Assembly (NCBI GenBank): GCA_949298075.1
Contig: CASFVA010000031.1
Span: forward strand, 1-34,458
Length of the DNA: 34,458 bases
Source: an uncultured Lentisphaeria bacterium
GTDB lineage: Bacteria; Verrucomicrobiota; Lentisphaeria; Victivallales; Victivallaceae
Direction: 5' to 3'
The notes under the pieces are model-generated. The model saw only the letters and a list, made by a program, of their open reading frames with translations, was not told the origin of the DNA and did not search any database. The first letter of the stretch is position 1. Every line of letters begins with the position of its first letter. A program made the translations under genes and the position numbers. Shown in pieces: positions 5,983 through 14,640 of the stretch.

Positions 5983-8832
5983 ATGCTGGAAAACATTGTA
6001 ATCCGTGGCGCGGCACAACACAATCTTAAAAACGTAAACGTCACCATTCCGCGCAATCAGCTGGTGGTAATCACCGGGCTTTCAGGATCGGGAAAATCAT
6101 CGCTGGCATTTGACACGCTTTACGCCGAAGGGCAGCGCCGCTATGTGGAAAGCCTCTCGGCTTACGCCCGGCAATTCCTCGACCGGCTCCAAAAACCCAG
6201 AGTAGAGCATATCGAAGGCCTTTCGCCGGCCATTGCCATTGAGCAGAGAACTGCCGGCGGCACTCCGCGCTCCACCGTGGCCACAGTTACGGAAATTTAC
6301 GATTATTTGCGGCTGCTCTACGCCCATATCGGAATTCCCCACTGCCCAAACTGCGGTAAAGAGCTGCGCAGTCAATCAGCCCAATCCATTTCTGAACGAC
6401 TGTTGAAACTGGCACCGGGCTCCAAAATGGTGATTCTGGCGCCCGTGATCTCCGGCCGCAAAGGAGAGCACCGGGAGGTTTTTGAGCAGCTGCGCGACAA
6501 CGGATTTGTCCGGGCCCGGGTTGACGGCAGAATGATCACTCTGGATGAGGAGCTGCCTAAACTCGGAAAAACACTCCGTCATACCATTGAAGCAGTGGTG
6601 GATCGCCTGATTACCGGAAAACTGGATTCCACCAGGCTCAACGACTCGATCGAAACCGCTCTGCGCACCGGAGATGGTGTGGCGACAATTCTGCTTGACG
6701 GTCCCGACGCCGAATTTCAGGAGGAAAAATTCTGTGAAAAACTCGCCTGCCCGGATTGCGGCATATCGGTGGGGGAGTTGCTGCCGCGCAATTTTTCCTT
6801 CAACGCCCCTTACGGTGCCTGTCCGGTCTGTAATGGAATTGGCATCGAACAATACATGGATCCGGCCAAAGTGGTGCCGGATCCGAAGCTCTCGATCCGC
6901 AACGGTGCAATCCCGGGATGGCGACGTGGACCGCGCCACCTGATCATGTACTACAACCTGCTGCTGCGCAAGCTGGCTGAACAGCTCAAATATCCGGATA
7001 TGCTGACAACTCCGTTTGAGAAACTTCCGGAAAACATCCGGAAGATCATCCTGTTCGGCACCGGAGACCAGCCGCTTGAATTCGACTACTATATGCACGG
7101 TCGCAAATATCACTGGAGCAAACCCTTTGAAGGTGTGCTGGAAAATCTCCGCCGCCGGATGACCGAAACCGAATCCGACTCAGTACGTGAACGGTTGAGC
7201 AGCTATCTGAGTCCCCGCCCCTGTCCGGCCTGCCGCGGCGCCCGGCTTAATCCGGTCAGTCTGGCGGTCACAGTTGGAGGAGCCAACCTGGCCGAGTTCA
7301 ATGCCATGAGCGTCGAAAAGGCCCTCCGTTTCATCTCCGGGCTGGAGCTGTCCGACGAACAAAATCACATCGCCGGCGAAGTGCTCAAGGAAATCCGCAA
7401 GCGCCTGACTTTTCTGTGTGACGTCGGTCTGACCTACCTGACGTTGGACCGGGTGAGCGCCACCCTTTCCGGCGGTGAAGCCCAGCGCATCCGGCTGGCC
7501 ACCCAGCTCGGGTGCGGTCTGGTGGGAGTGCTCTACATTCTCGACGAACCTTCGATCGGACTTCACCAGCGCGACAACGACCGCCTGCTCGACACTCTGG
7601 CCAAGCTGCGCGATGTCGGCAACACCGTGCTCGTCGTCGAACACGATCTTGATACCATGCGCCGAGCTGACTATATTCTGGATCTCGGTCCCGGAGCCGG
7701 ACGCCGCGGCGGCGAACTGGTAGCGGCGGGAACACCGGCTGAACTGCCTGAATTCCCCCATTCGCTCACCGGCGACTATCTGGCCGGACGGCGCAAAATT
7801 GAAGTGCCGGCCGAACGCAAAGCCGGCAATGGTAAAAAGATTGTGATCCGCAAGGCACGGCTCAACAATCTGAAAAATCTGACAGTGGAAATTCCGCTGG
7901 GAGTATTCTGCTGCATCACCGGCGTCTCGGGTTCAGGCAAGTCCTCGCTGATCAATGGCACCCTGGTCCGTGCCCTGAATGCCCACCAGAAGGTCGCCGA
8001 TCTGCCCCCCGGCCCCTGCGATGGCATCGACGGACTCGACGCGGTTGACAAAACCATTGTAATTGATCAGAGTCCGATCGGCCGGACTCCACGCTCCAAC
8101 CCGGCCACCTATACCGACGCGTTCGGACTGATCCGCAAACTTTTTTCGGAACTGCCGGAGTCCCGGGCCCGCGGTTACTCGCCCGGCCGGTTCAGCTTCA
8201 ACGTCAAGGGCGGGCGCTGTGAAGACTGCCGCGGAGACGGCATCAAAAAGATCGAGATGCAGTTCCTTTCCGACGTCTATGTCGAATGTGCCAGCTGCAA
8301 CGGACGCCGGTTCAACAACGAAACCCTCAGCGTCCGGTTCAAAAAGCACAATATAGCGGACGTACTCGACCTCACCGTCAATCAGGCTCTCGAACTGTTT
8401 GAAGTGTTCAGACCGCTGCATCGCAAGCTCTCCATGCTCAAAGAAGTCGGTTTGGGTTACGTCAAACTCGGGCAGAGCGCCACCACCCTCTCCGGCGGCG
8501 AGGCCCAGCGCGTCAAGCTGGCAGCGGAACTGGCCCGGGTGCCGAGGGGCCACACGGTCTACATTCTGGACGAGCCGACCACCGGACTGCATCTGGCCGA
8601 CATTGATCAACTGCTCAAAGTGCTGTTCAAGCTGCGCGACCTGGGCAACACCGTCATCGTGATCGAACACAATCTGGATGTCATCAAAACCGCCGACCAC
8701 ATTATCGATCTCGGACCGGAGGGCGGCGATGCCGGCGGACGGCTGATCGCCCAGGGAACTCCGGAACAGGTGGCGCGGGTGAAGGCTTCCCACACCGGCC
8801 GTTACCTGCGCAGTTATCTGGAGAAAAAATGA
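5983..8832 (+). CDS. uvrA: Excinuclease ABC subunit A (UvrA)
   Basis: This is the DNA-damage sensor of nucleotide excision repair, a dimeric double-ABC ATPase that loads UvrB. The 949 residues match the usual length of about 940. Visible parts are Walker A GLSGSGKS at 32-39, zinc cysteine pairs (CPNC and CPDC in the first half, CPAC), ABC signature LSGGEAQR near 495, second Walker A GVSGSGKS near 647, the zinc module CEDCRGDG...CASCNG, second signature LSGGEAQR near 836, and Walker B YILDEPTTGLH. The ATG at 5983 begins the family-typical MLENIVIRGAAQHNLKN. An open frame continues upstream to 5809 but crosses the lipoprotein gene and terminator, so it is not used. uvrA overlaps priA by 4 bases (ATGA). 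Confidence 0.96.
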   Translation: MLENIVIRGAAQHNLKNVNVTIPRNQLVVITGLSGSGKSSLAFDTLYAEGQRRYVESLSAYARQFLDRLQKPRVEHIEGLSPAIAIEQRTAGGTPRSTVATVTEIYDYLRLLYAHIGIPHCPNCGKELRSQSAQSISERLLKLAPGSKMVILAPVISGRKGEHREVFEQLRDNGFVRARVDGRMITLDEELPKLGKTLRHTIEAVVDRLITGKLDSTRLNDSIETALRTGDGVATILLDGPDAEFQEEKFCEKLACPDCGISVGELLPRNFSFNAPYGACPVCNGIGIEQYMDPAKVVPDPKLSIRNGAIPGWRRGPRHLIMYYNLLLRKLAEQLKYPDMLTTPFEKLPENIRKIILFGTGDQPLEFDYYMHGRKYHWSKPFEGVLENLRRRMTETESDSVRERLSSYLSPRPCPACRGARLNPVSLAVTVGGANLAEFNAMSVEKALRFISGLELSDEQNHIAGEVLKEIRKRLTFLCDVGLTYLTLDRVSATLSGGEAQRIRLATQLGCGLVGVLYILDEPSIGLHQRDNDRLLDTLAKLRDVGNTVLVVEHDLDTMRRADYILDLGPGAGRRGGELVAAGTPAELPEFPHSLTGDYLAGRRKIEVPAERKAGNGKKIVIRKARLNNLKNLTVEIPLGVFCCITGVSGSGKSSLINGTLVRALNAHQKVADLPPGPCDGIDGLDAVDKTIVIDQSPIGRTPRSNPATYTDAFGLIRKLFSELPESRARGYSPGRFSFNVKGGRCEDCRGDGIKKIEMQFLSDVYVECASCNGRRFNNETLSVRFKKHNIADVLDLTVNQALELFEVFRPLHRKLSMLKEVGLGYVKLGQSATTLSGGEAQRVKLAAELARVPRGHTVYILDEPTTGLHLADIDQLLKVLFKLRDLGNTVIVIEHNLDVIKTADHIIDLGPEGGDAGGRLIAQGTPEQVARVKASHTGRYLRSYLEKK

Positions 8833-11057
8833 TCGCCAAAGTGGTGACCGAGGTCGCACTTGACCGTGAATTCGACTACCTGGTGCCGCCGGAACTGGAA
8901 CCCGATCTGCGGATCGGCAGCGCGGTACAGGTAATGTTCCGCAACAGTCGCCGCGAAGGCTACGTGATCGACTTTTCCGAAACGAGTTCCTATCGGCGCG
9001 GCGAGCTGAAACCGCTGACCGGCCTGAGCACCGGTCGGGCCTCCATTCCGCCCCGCCTGGTCGAACTCGGCCGCTGGATGGCCCGCTACTACTGCTGTTC
9101 CCGGGAACAGGCCATCCGCACCCTTTTGCCGGCAGCGGTGCGCAGCGGAAAAATCCGTGCCAAAACCCGCCGGCTGTTCTTCATCCCCGACACTGCCGCC
9201 GCCGAAGCGTTCATTGCTGAAAACAATGAACGCAAACCGGCCGCTATCAGAGTGGCGGTGCTGCGGCTGCTGCTTTCGGAAGGGGCGCGTCCGCTTGAAA
9301 GTCTGCGGTCAATTGCCGGATTCACCCCCTCCCCTCTTCAGACGCTGATAAAACATGGCCTGGTTGCCGTAAACGAAGAAATGGTGCGCCGGGACACATT
9401 CGGATCAGCCGAGGTGCTTCCCGGCCGGCCGCTGCCGCCGACCCCTGACCAGGCCCGGGCTCTGGCCACCATTTCCGCGATGCTTGAGAACGAGTCCTCG
9501 CCCGGCGTGCTGCTGCTGCACGGCGTCACCAACAGCGGAAAAACTGAAGTCTACCTCCAGGCGATCGCCGAGGTACTGAAACGAGGCAAGTCGGCGATTG
9601 TGCTGGTACCGGAAATTGCGCTCACCCCCCAGACGGTGCGACGTTTCCGGGCCCGTTTCGGAGATGAATTGAGCGTATTGCACAGCCGGCTCTCGGATGG
9701 CGAACGCTTTGACGAATGGAACCGGATCAACACCGGAGCCGTACGCATTGCGGTAGGCGCCCGGTCCGCCCTGTTCGCACCGTTCCGCAACCTCGGACTC
9801 ATCATTGTCGACGAGGAGCATGAATCCAGTTATAAACAATCGGAAGCTCCGCGTTATGTGGCGCGTGATGTGGCAGTCATGCGCGGCAAGCTTGAGTCCG
9901 CCGCCGTCATTCTCGGCTCCGCCACGCCGTCGCTCGAATCACTTTACAACGTCCGAACCGGTCGGTTCAGACTGGAGCGCATGGCCGCCCAGGTTGAAGA
10001 CAAGCCGGCGCCTGCAATCCACATTATCGACCAGCGCCTGAACCCGCAGGAACCCGGCCGCAGCAATCTCTTTTCGCCGCCGCTGGTCGCCGCAGTTCAG
10101 GAGCGGGTGGAAGCCGGAGAACAGGTCATTCTGTTTCTCAACAAGCGCGGCTATGCCCGCATGATGATTTGCGGCAATCCGGATTGCGGCTTCGAAGCCG
10201 GATGTCCGGATTGTTCGGTGCCCTACACCTACAGCCGGCTGCGTTCAACCCTCAGCTGTCACCTCTGCGGCCGGGTGATCCCGGCTTATGAAACCTGTCC
10301 GCAGTGCGGTTCTCCTGAAATCCGGTACAGCGGCTCCGGAACGGAAAAAGTGGAGAACCTCGCCCGCGGCGTTTTCGGAGGCGCCCGGATCGCCCGAATG
10401 GATTCTGATTCCATGCGCTCCGCCGAAGACTACGAGGAGGTGCTGGACCGCTTCCGGCGCGGTGCCATCGATATCCTGATCGGCACTCAGATGATCGCCA
10501 AAGGGCTGCATTTTCCCAATGTCACCCTGGTCGGCATTATCAATGCCGACATCGGCTTGAGCATGCCGGATTTCCGGGCCGGAGAACGGGTGTTTCAACT
10601 CATCACCCAAGTGGCCGGACGCGCCGGACGCGGCGACCGCCGCGGCGAAGTGCTGATCCAGACCTGCAAGCCGCTCAATGAAACCATTCTGCACGCTTCC
10701 CGGCTTGATTTCGACGGGTTCGCCGATGACGAGCTGGGCTTCCGGGAACTGATGAATTATCCGCCGGTATCGCGGCTGATCGCCCTGTATTTCCGCGGTG
10801 AAAATGAAGCCGAGGTGGTGCGCTACGGAGAGTGGTTCCTCAAACAGCTTGCTCCGTACATCCATGACGACGTCATGCTGTCGGCCCTGACCGCCGCCCC
10901 GATCGAACGCATCAAGGGCAAGTACCGCTATCTGGCCACCCTGCGGGGACGAAAACTGAGGATCATCCGGGAGGCGCTGCGCGTTCTGATTCTGCACCGC
11001 CCCCGTCCCAAGGGTGTCGAAGTTTACGCCGACGTCGATGCCCAGAGTCTGATGTGA
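8829..11057 (+). CDS. priA: Primosomal protein N' / replication restart helicase PriA
   Basis: PriA is a superfamily 2 DNA helicase that recognises stalled forks and reloads the replicative helicase. The 742 residues cover the N-terminal DNA-binding region (DREFDYLVP at the start), Walker A GVTNSGKTEVY near 232, Walker B VDEEHESSYKQ near 328, motif III GSATPS, and eight zinc cysteines at about 440-490 (CGNPDCG, CPDC, CHLCG, CPQCG). The helicase C-domain carries GTQMIAKGLHFPNVTLVG and QVAGRAGRGDRRG. The start codon lies in the uvrA stop region (ATGA), so the two repair genes are probably translationally coupled. All key motifs are intact. Confidence 0.95.
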   Translation: MIAKVVTEVALDREFDYLVPPELEPDLRIGSAVQVMFRNSRREGYVIDFSETSSYRRGELKPLTGLSTGRASIPPRLVELGRWMARYYCCSREQAIRTLLPAAVRSGKIRAKTRRLFFIPDTAAAEAFIAENNERKPAAIRVAVLRLLLSEGARPLESLRSIAGFTPSPLQTLIKHGLVAVNEEMVRRDTFGSAEVLPGRPLPPTPDQARALATISAMLENESSPGVLLLHGVTNSGKTEVYLQAIAEVLKRGKSAIVLVPEIALTPQTVRRFRARFGDELSVLHSRLSDGERFDEWNRINTGAVRIAVGARSALFAPFRNLGLIIVDEEHESSYKQSEAPRYVARDVAVMRGKLESAAVILGSATPSLESLYNVRTGRFRLERMAAQVEDKPAPAIHIIDQRLNPQEPGRSNLFSPPLVAAVQERVEAGEQVILFLNKRGYARMMICGNPDCGFEAGCPDCSVPYTYSRLRSTLSCHLCGRVIPAYETCPQCGSPEIRYSGSGTEKVENLARGVFGGARIARMDSDSMRSAEDYEEVLDRFRRGAIDILIGTQMIAKGLHFPNVTLVGIINADIGLSMPDFRAGERVFQLITQVAGRAGRGDRRGEVLIQTCKPLNETILHASRLDFDGFADDELGFRELMNYPPVSRLIALYFRGENEAEVVRYGEWFLKQLAPYIHDDVMLSALTAAPIERIKGKYRYLATLRGRKLRIIREALRVLILHRPRPKGVEVYADVDAQSLM

Positions 11058-11099
11058 ACCGTTCTCCTGACCGGAAACCGGAAAAAATTCCAGCCGGAC

Positions 11100-11128
11100 T
11101 GGACAAACAGTTCCACCACCGGTATGTT
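11100..11128 (+). promoter_or_regulatory. Candidate promoter of the HAD phosphatase gene
   Basis: TGGACA is followed after 17 bases by TATGTT (5/6 and 4/6 matches). Nested inverted repeats overlap it: CACCGG/CCGGTG (11117-11122 with 11150-11155) enclose AACCGT/ACGGTT. Reading through from priA is the alternative. Confidence 0.3.
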
Positions 11129-11186
11129 ATGAAACCGTCGCCGACGGTTCCGGTGACACCGCCGAAACAATGGAGGGCAGCATGCT

Positions 11187-12002
11187 ATGGAACTGATAAA
11201 TGACAAGCTGAACCTGCGCGGGATCAGGCATGTCTTTCTGGATATGGACGACACCATCTACCAGGGCGGGACATTATTCCCGACTACCAGGCCGTTTCTG
11301 CAGTTTCTGGAGGCTCACGGCATCGGTCACACGTTTCTTTCCAACAACTCCAGCTACAGTACCGCCGAGTATGTCGAACGCCTCGCCGCACTGGGTATCG
11401 CGGCCGGCGCTGACCGGTTTTACACCTCAACGCAATACGCCATCGATTATCTCAACCGGTTCCATCCGGATTACCGGAGGCTGTTCCTGCTCGCCATGCC
11501 GGCGGTACGTCAGGAGTTCGTCGCGGCCGGCTTTCTGCCTGATGAGGAAAAACCGGATGCGGTCATTGTTGCGTTTGACCGCGGCCTGGTTTATGAACGC
11601 CTGTGCCGGACCGCCTGGTTTCTGCATCGCGGCGTACCGGGTTTCGCCACCCATCCCGACGTGTTCTGCCCGACCGATCTCCCCACCCGGCTGGTGGACT
11701 GCGGAGCCATAACCGCCGCATTGGAACTCGCCTCGGGCGTAAAGATCAAGGTACTGGGCAAACCCGATCCCGGCATGATCTGCGCCGCTGCCGCCCGGCA
11801 CGGTCTGACTCCGGATGCGGTACTGATGGCGGGCGACCGTCTGGCCACCGATGTCGCAGTGGCCAGAAACGCCGGAGCCGTCGCCTGCCACATCGCCCCG
11901 CCGGGCTGTGACTATGTCTCGGTTCCCGAACGGTTGCGCCCCGACCTGCGCTGCCGTGATCTCGGCGAACTTCAATCCCGATGGGAAGCGGATTTCGCCT
12001 GA
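11187..12002 (+). CDS. HAD-superfamily phosphatase, NagD-like (subfamily IIA)
   Basis: This is a probable cytosolic phosphatase of 271 residues. HAD motifs are complete: motif I DMDDTIYQGG (nucleophile and acid/base aspartates) at about 16-25, motif II SNNSS near 51, then a cap domain, the motif III lysine in KVLGKPDPGM, and motif IV GDRLATDVAVARNAG. Motif order and the cap between II and III fit the NagD/p-nitrophenylphosphatase class. The substrate cannot be deduced; phosphoglycolate, nucleotides or sugar phosphates are all possible. A GGAGGG ribosome site at 11172-11177 fixes the ATG at 11187. An out-of-frame ATG lies 5 bases earlier. Confidence 0.85.
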   Translation: MELINDKLNLRGIRHVFLDMDDTIYQGGTLFPTTRPFLQFLEAHGIGHTFLSNNSSYSTAEYVERLAALGIAAGADRFYTSTQYAIDYLNRFHPDYRRLFLLAMPAVRQEFVAAGFLPDEEKPDAVIVAFDRGLVYERLCRTAWFLHRGVPGFATHPDVFCPTDLPTRLVDCGAITAALELASGVKIKVLGKPDPGMICAAAARHGLTPDAVLMAGDRLATDVAVARNAGAVACHIAPPGCDYVSVPERLRPDLRCRDLGELQSRWEADFA

Positions 12003-12023
12003 GCCGCCGGTTCATCCGAAATT

Positions 12024-12054
12024 AAAAACCGCCTCAGCCATTGGCCTGGCGGTT
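12024..12054 (-). terminator. Intrinsic terminator of the minus-strand lipoprotein gene
   Basis: An AACCGCC/GGCGGTT stem (12027-12033 with 12048-12054) is followed on the minus strand by TTTTTAAT. It lies about 50 bases past the lipoprotein stop and between two convergent genes, so it may also slow transcription coming from the HAD gene. Confidence 0.65.
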
Positions 12055-12103
12055 GAGATCGGACTGCCCCTACGGGCTCCGGAAGCCGACAGCGGAAGTC
12101 ACA

Positions 12104-12619
12104 CTATTCGGAGGTCTTCTTTTCCGGAACGACCGGTGCCTCGGAGGTGTATTTCAGAAATTCGGCCCGGATCACCCGCCGATAATCAGTCACGGTTGAA
12201 AGATCCGACGGCGTGCCCCGGACACTGCCGTACCGTACGTCCACGTCACGATAAATCTGCCGCCAGCTGCTGCTGGTGTCGTCGTAGTCAAACGCGGTCT
12301 CAAACTGGGGCCGGACATTGGTCTGAACTTCGCCCGGCAACACCTGCTGCTCAACGATCAGAACCGCATTGGCACCGCAGCGCTCGGCTTCACTGCGCAA
12401 TTTGTCGGTCAAACGGTCGTAACTGACATCCTGATAATTGCCGGACACCCGGGCGCGGCCCAGCACAGTATAAGGGCGGGAAATGGCGGACGCGCTGACA
12501 AAAAACTGAACCGAATCAGTCGGTTCTGACTCCCGGACTCCTTCATACTCGTAGCTGACGCACCCGCAAAACAACATCGCCAGCATTGCACTGAAAAACA
12601 TTCTGCTCATAAACCGCAT
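12104..12619 (-). CDS. Putative lipoprotein with a small alpha/beta domain
   Basis: The 171-residue product has a short basic start, a hydrophobic stretch and a lipobox LFCGC, giving lipidation at about Cys20. The mature part contains YTVLGRARVSGNY and DRLTDKLRSEAERCGANAVLI. This pattern recalls the small YbjQ/RcsF-like fold, in which a strand pair is followed by a helix and a GANAV turn. That is inference only, and no stress-sensing role is claimed. The C-terminal tail is charged and probably disordered. ATG at 12619 or the second at 12610 are both possible; a GAGGG lies 13 bases before the first. The gene is flanked by its own terminator and stands alone. Confidence 0.65.
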   Translation of the reverse strand: MRFMSRMFFSAMLAMLFCGCVSYEYEGVRESEPTDSVQFFVSASAISRPYTVLGRARVSGNYQDVSYDRLTDKLRSEAERCGANAVLIVEQQVLPGEVQTNVRPQFETAFDYDDTSSSWRQIYRDVDVRYGSVRGTPSDLSTVTDYRRVIRAEFLKYTSEAPVVPEKKTSE

Positions 12620-12956
12620 CCCGTCAAAATTCCCTCTTTCCCGACACCGCTTTTCCGCAGTTATTTTAATCTAATGGCAAAACTGCTTTTTTTCAAATCA
12701 AAAGCTGCGGCGATATTGAAAAAACCGGATTTTCATTGTATTTTATAGCGGGAGTTCAGATTAAAATCGGCAGAACCCGGCATTTTGATGCCGTTTCAAC
12801 ATTAACAACGCCTCCCTCAAGGTGACGATAAACCGGCCCACCCGGCCCGGCTCACCGCGAGCGGAGACCGCGAAAAGTCCCGGTTTTTTCCGGGATCCGG
12901 TAAAACCGGAACCGTCTCTTGACGGTGCTTTTTCGGGAATCACGGGAGCAGATGAA
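12620..12956. other. Divergent intergenic region between lipoprotein gene and dapA
   Basis: This 337-base gap contains an AT-rich segment (12660-12750) that probably carries promoters for both neighbours. A candidate for dapA is TTGAAA at 12716 with TATTTT at 12739 (spacer 17). A leader with three hairpins follows, ending 24 bases before dapA. A frame open from a GTG at 12822 is continuous with dapA but has no ribosome site and is not taken as coding. Confidence 0.55.
12878..12933 (+). terminator. Three hairpins and an intrinsic terminator in the dapA leader (possible attenuator)
   Basis: In order: TCCCGG/CCGGGA with a T6 loop (12878-12895), TCCGGT/ACCGGA with an AAA loop (12896-12910), and ACCGTC/GACGGT with a TCTT loop (12911-12926) followed by GCTTTTT. 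The last is a textbook terminator, yet it sits between the likely promoter and dapA, with no upstream plus-strand gene nearer than 12002. That placement argues for conditional readthrough. Confidence 0.55.
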
Positions 12957-13832
12957 ATGTTTGTCGCAAAGGGGGTTTACACCGCTCTGGTTACGCCGTT
13001 CCGCAACGGTGAAGTGGATTATCCGGCGCTCGGCCGGATTCTGGAGCGCCAGGTCGCCGCCGGAGTCGCCGGAGTGGTTCCGGTCGGTACCACCGGCGAA
13101 TCGCCCACGCTCAGCTGCAGAGAGCATCTCGACGTCATTGCCTTCACCATCAAGACAATCGCCGGACGCTGCCAGGTCATTGCCGGTACCGGAGCCAACT
13201 CCACTCACGAGGCCATCGAACTCACCCGTGAAGCCAGGCAGCTCGGCGCTGACGCCACGCTTCAGGTCACGCCCTATTACAACAAACCCTCGCAGGAAGG
13301 GCTTTACCGCCATTTTTCCACCGTGGCCGACCAGGTCGGACTGCCGGTGGTGCTGTACAATGTTCCAGGCCGGGCCGGAGTGCCGATCGCGGTTGAAACC
13401 GTTGCCCGCCTCGCCGCCAATCCGGTGATTGCGGCCGTCAAGGAGGCCGGCGGCAGCGCCGACCGGGTGTCGGCGATCCGCGATCTCTGCGACATTGCCA
13501 TCCTCAGCGGTGATGATTCCCTGACGCTGCCGATGATGGCGGTGGGCGCCACCGGCATTGTCAGTGTCGCCTCCAATCTCATTCCCGAGGATCTGGTGGC
13601 AATGGTCAATGCTGCGCTGGCAGGAGATTTCAGGACAGCGGGCGTCTGGCACCGCAAATATTACCGGCTGTTCCGCGATCTTTTTATTGAGAGCAATCCG
13701 ATTCCGGTCAAAGCCGCCATGGCGCTGACCAGCGAAATCGCTTCTGAATACCGGCTGCCCATGTGCGAGCTTTCGCCGGCGCACCTCGAAGCGCTGAAAG
13801 CGACACTGACCGGCTGCGGTGTGCTGAAATGA
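12957..13832 (+). CDS. dapA: 4-hydroxy-tetrahydrodipicolinate synthase (DapA)
   Basis: DapA condenses pyruvate with aspartate semialdehyde, the first committed step to diaminopimelate and lysine, in the cytosol. The 291-residue TIM barrel has the pyruvate-binding GTTGES (Thr45, Thr46), the catalytic tyrosine in LYNVPGRAG near 134 with its downstream arginine, and the Schiff-base lysine in AVKEAGG near 162. GDDSLTLPMMAVGATGIVSVASN closes the barrel. The ATG at 12957 gives the normal N-terminus and has GGGAG about 9 bases upstream; a GTG 135 bases earlier is in frame but would add a non-homologous extension through the terminator. It overlaps the next gene by 4 bases. Confidence 0.95.
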   Translation: MFVAKGVYTALVTPFRNGEVDYPALGRILERQVAAGVAGVVPVGTTGESPTLSCREHLDVIAFTIKTIAGRCQVIAGTGANSTHEAIELTREARQLGADATLQVTPYYNKPSQEGLYRHFSTVADQVGLPVVLYNVPGRAGVPIAVETVARLAANPVIAAVKEAGGSADRVSAIRDLCDIAILSGDDSLTLPMMAVGATGIVSVASNLIPEDLVAMVNAALAGDFRTAGVWHRKYYRLFRDLFIESNPIPVKAAMALTSEIASEYRLPMCELSPAHLEALKATLTGCGVLK

Positions 13833-14362
13833 CCGATCCGGAAACCACTCCCAAGCAGCCGCCGCGCCGGCTGCTGGCCGAATTGCACCGCCGGGAGGTC
13901 GGTGAAATTCTGCCGGTCAATTTTCATGTTCTGGATCACGAAATGCGGGTGTACCGTTCCGGCCAGCCCGGGCATCAGGATTTTCTTGAACTGGAAAAAT
14001 ACGGCGTCCGCAGCTTGGTCAATCTGCGCTGCCAGCACAGTGACCGCGATTTTCTGTCCGGGCTGCGACTTAAGGAGTACCGGGTGCCGGTGCACTTCAT
14101 CACGCAAGAGGATATGATCGCCGCGCTGATCGCGCTCCGGGATGCGGAAAAACCGGTGCTGCTGCACGGCTCTCAGGGGCGCGACCGCACCGGAGCGGTC
14201 GCGGCCGGGTTCCGGGTGGTGTTCAATCACTGGCGACTTGATGAGGCCCTGGAAGAATTTGACGACCCTGTTTTCGGCCAGCGGCGCCTGATTTACCGCA
14301 GTTTTCCGGAGCGGCTGCGCAGTTTCGACTGGGCGGAAATCGCAGCTGCGGTTTATCCCTGA
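13829..14362 (+). CDS. Tyrosine/dual-specificity phosphatase-like protein lacking the catalytic cysteine
   Basis: The 177-residue protein has the layout of a small bacterial tyrosine/dual-specificity phosphatase: RVYRSGQPGHQDFLELEKYGVRSLVNLR at about 44-71, and a P-loop at about 113-122. The P-loop reads HGSQGRDRTG where active enzymes have HCxxGxDRTG. The nucleophilic cysteine is Gly114, codon GGC at 14168-14170, one base from TGC. The P-loop arginine (Arg120) and following Thr-Gly remain. By known chemistry it should not form a phosphocysteine intermediate, so it may be a phospho-ligand-binding pseudophosphatase. The start overlaps dapA (ATGA), implying co-translation. A sequencing error is the trivial alternative. 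Confidence 0.75.
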   Translation: MTDPETTPKQPPRRLLAELHRREVGEILPVNFHVLDHEMRVYRSGQPGHQDFLELEKYGVRSLVNLRCQHSDRDFLSGLRLKEYRVPVHFITQEDMIAALIALRDAEKPVLLHGSQGRDRTGAVAAGFRVVFNHWRLDEALEEFDDPVFGQRRLIYRSFPERLRSFDWAEIAAAVYP

Positions 14363-14585
14363 CCCCGCTCGCCAGCGTTAATCGGGCCGGACTCACGACC
14401 CGCTCTGCCCGGAGGAGAATCCGCACCGTCAGCCAGCGTTCCTCAGGCCCGGGACCCACAGCCGGACTGCCCCCCAGTCCCGCCGGTCAGCATTTCTTCA
14501 ATCAAGTGATCCGACAGGAGGAACGCCGTTTCCGTCTGACGGCCGCGTACCTCCGCGTCGGACCACCGGGATGGAAGCTGCCGGA

Positions 14586-14606
14586 CGCCGGGATGTTATC
14601 CCGGCG
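14586..14606. other. Perfect 9-bp hairpin between convergent genes
   Basis: CGCCGGGAT-GTT-ATCCCGGCG lies in the 278-base gap between the phosphatase-like gene and the convergent glycosidase gene. No T-run follows on either strand, so it is at best a non-canonical terminator. The same gap holds two copies of GGAAGCTGCCG (near 14574 and 14630). I see no gene in 14363-14640. Confidence 0.4.
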
Positions 14607-14640
14607 GGCATGATTCGGCAACGCCTCCGGAAGCTGCCGA

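Noticed and set aside
12820-12956. Lysine riboswitch or T-box upstream of dapA
   Set aside because: ACCGCGAAAAG near 12866 faintly recalls a T-box, but the tRNA-pairing TGGN and stem I are absent, and no L-box core is visible.
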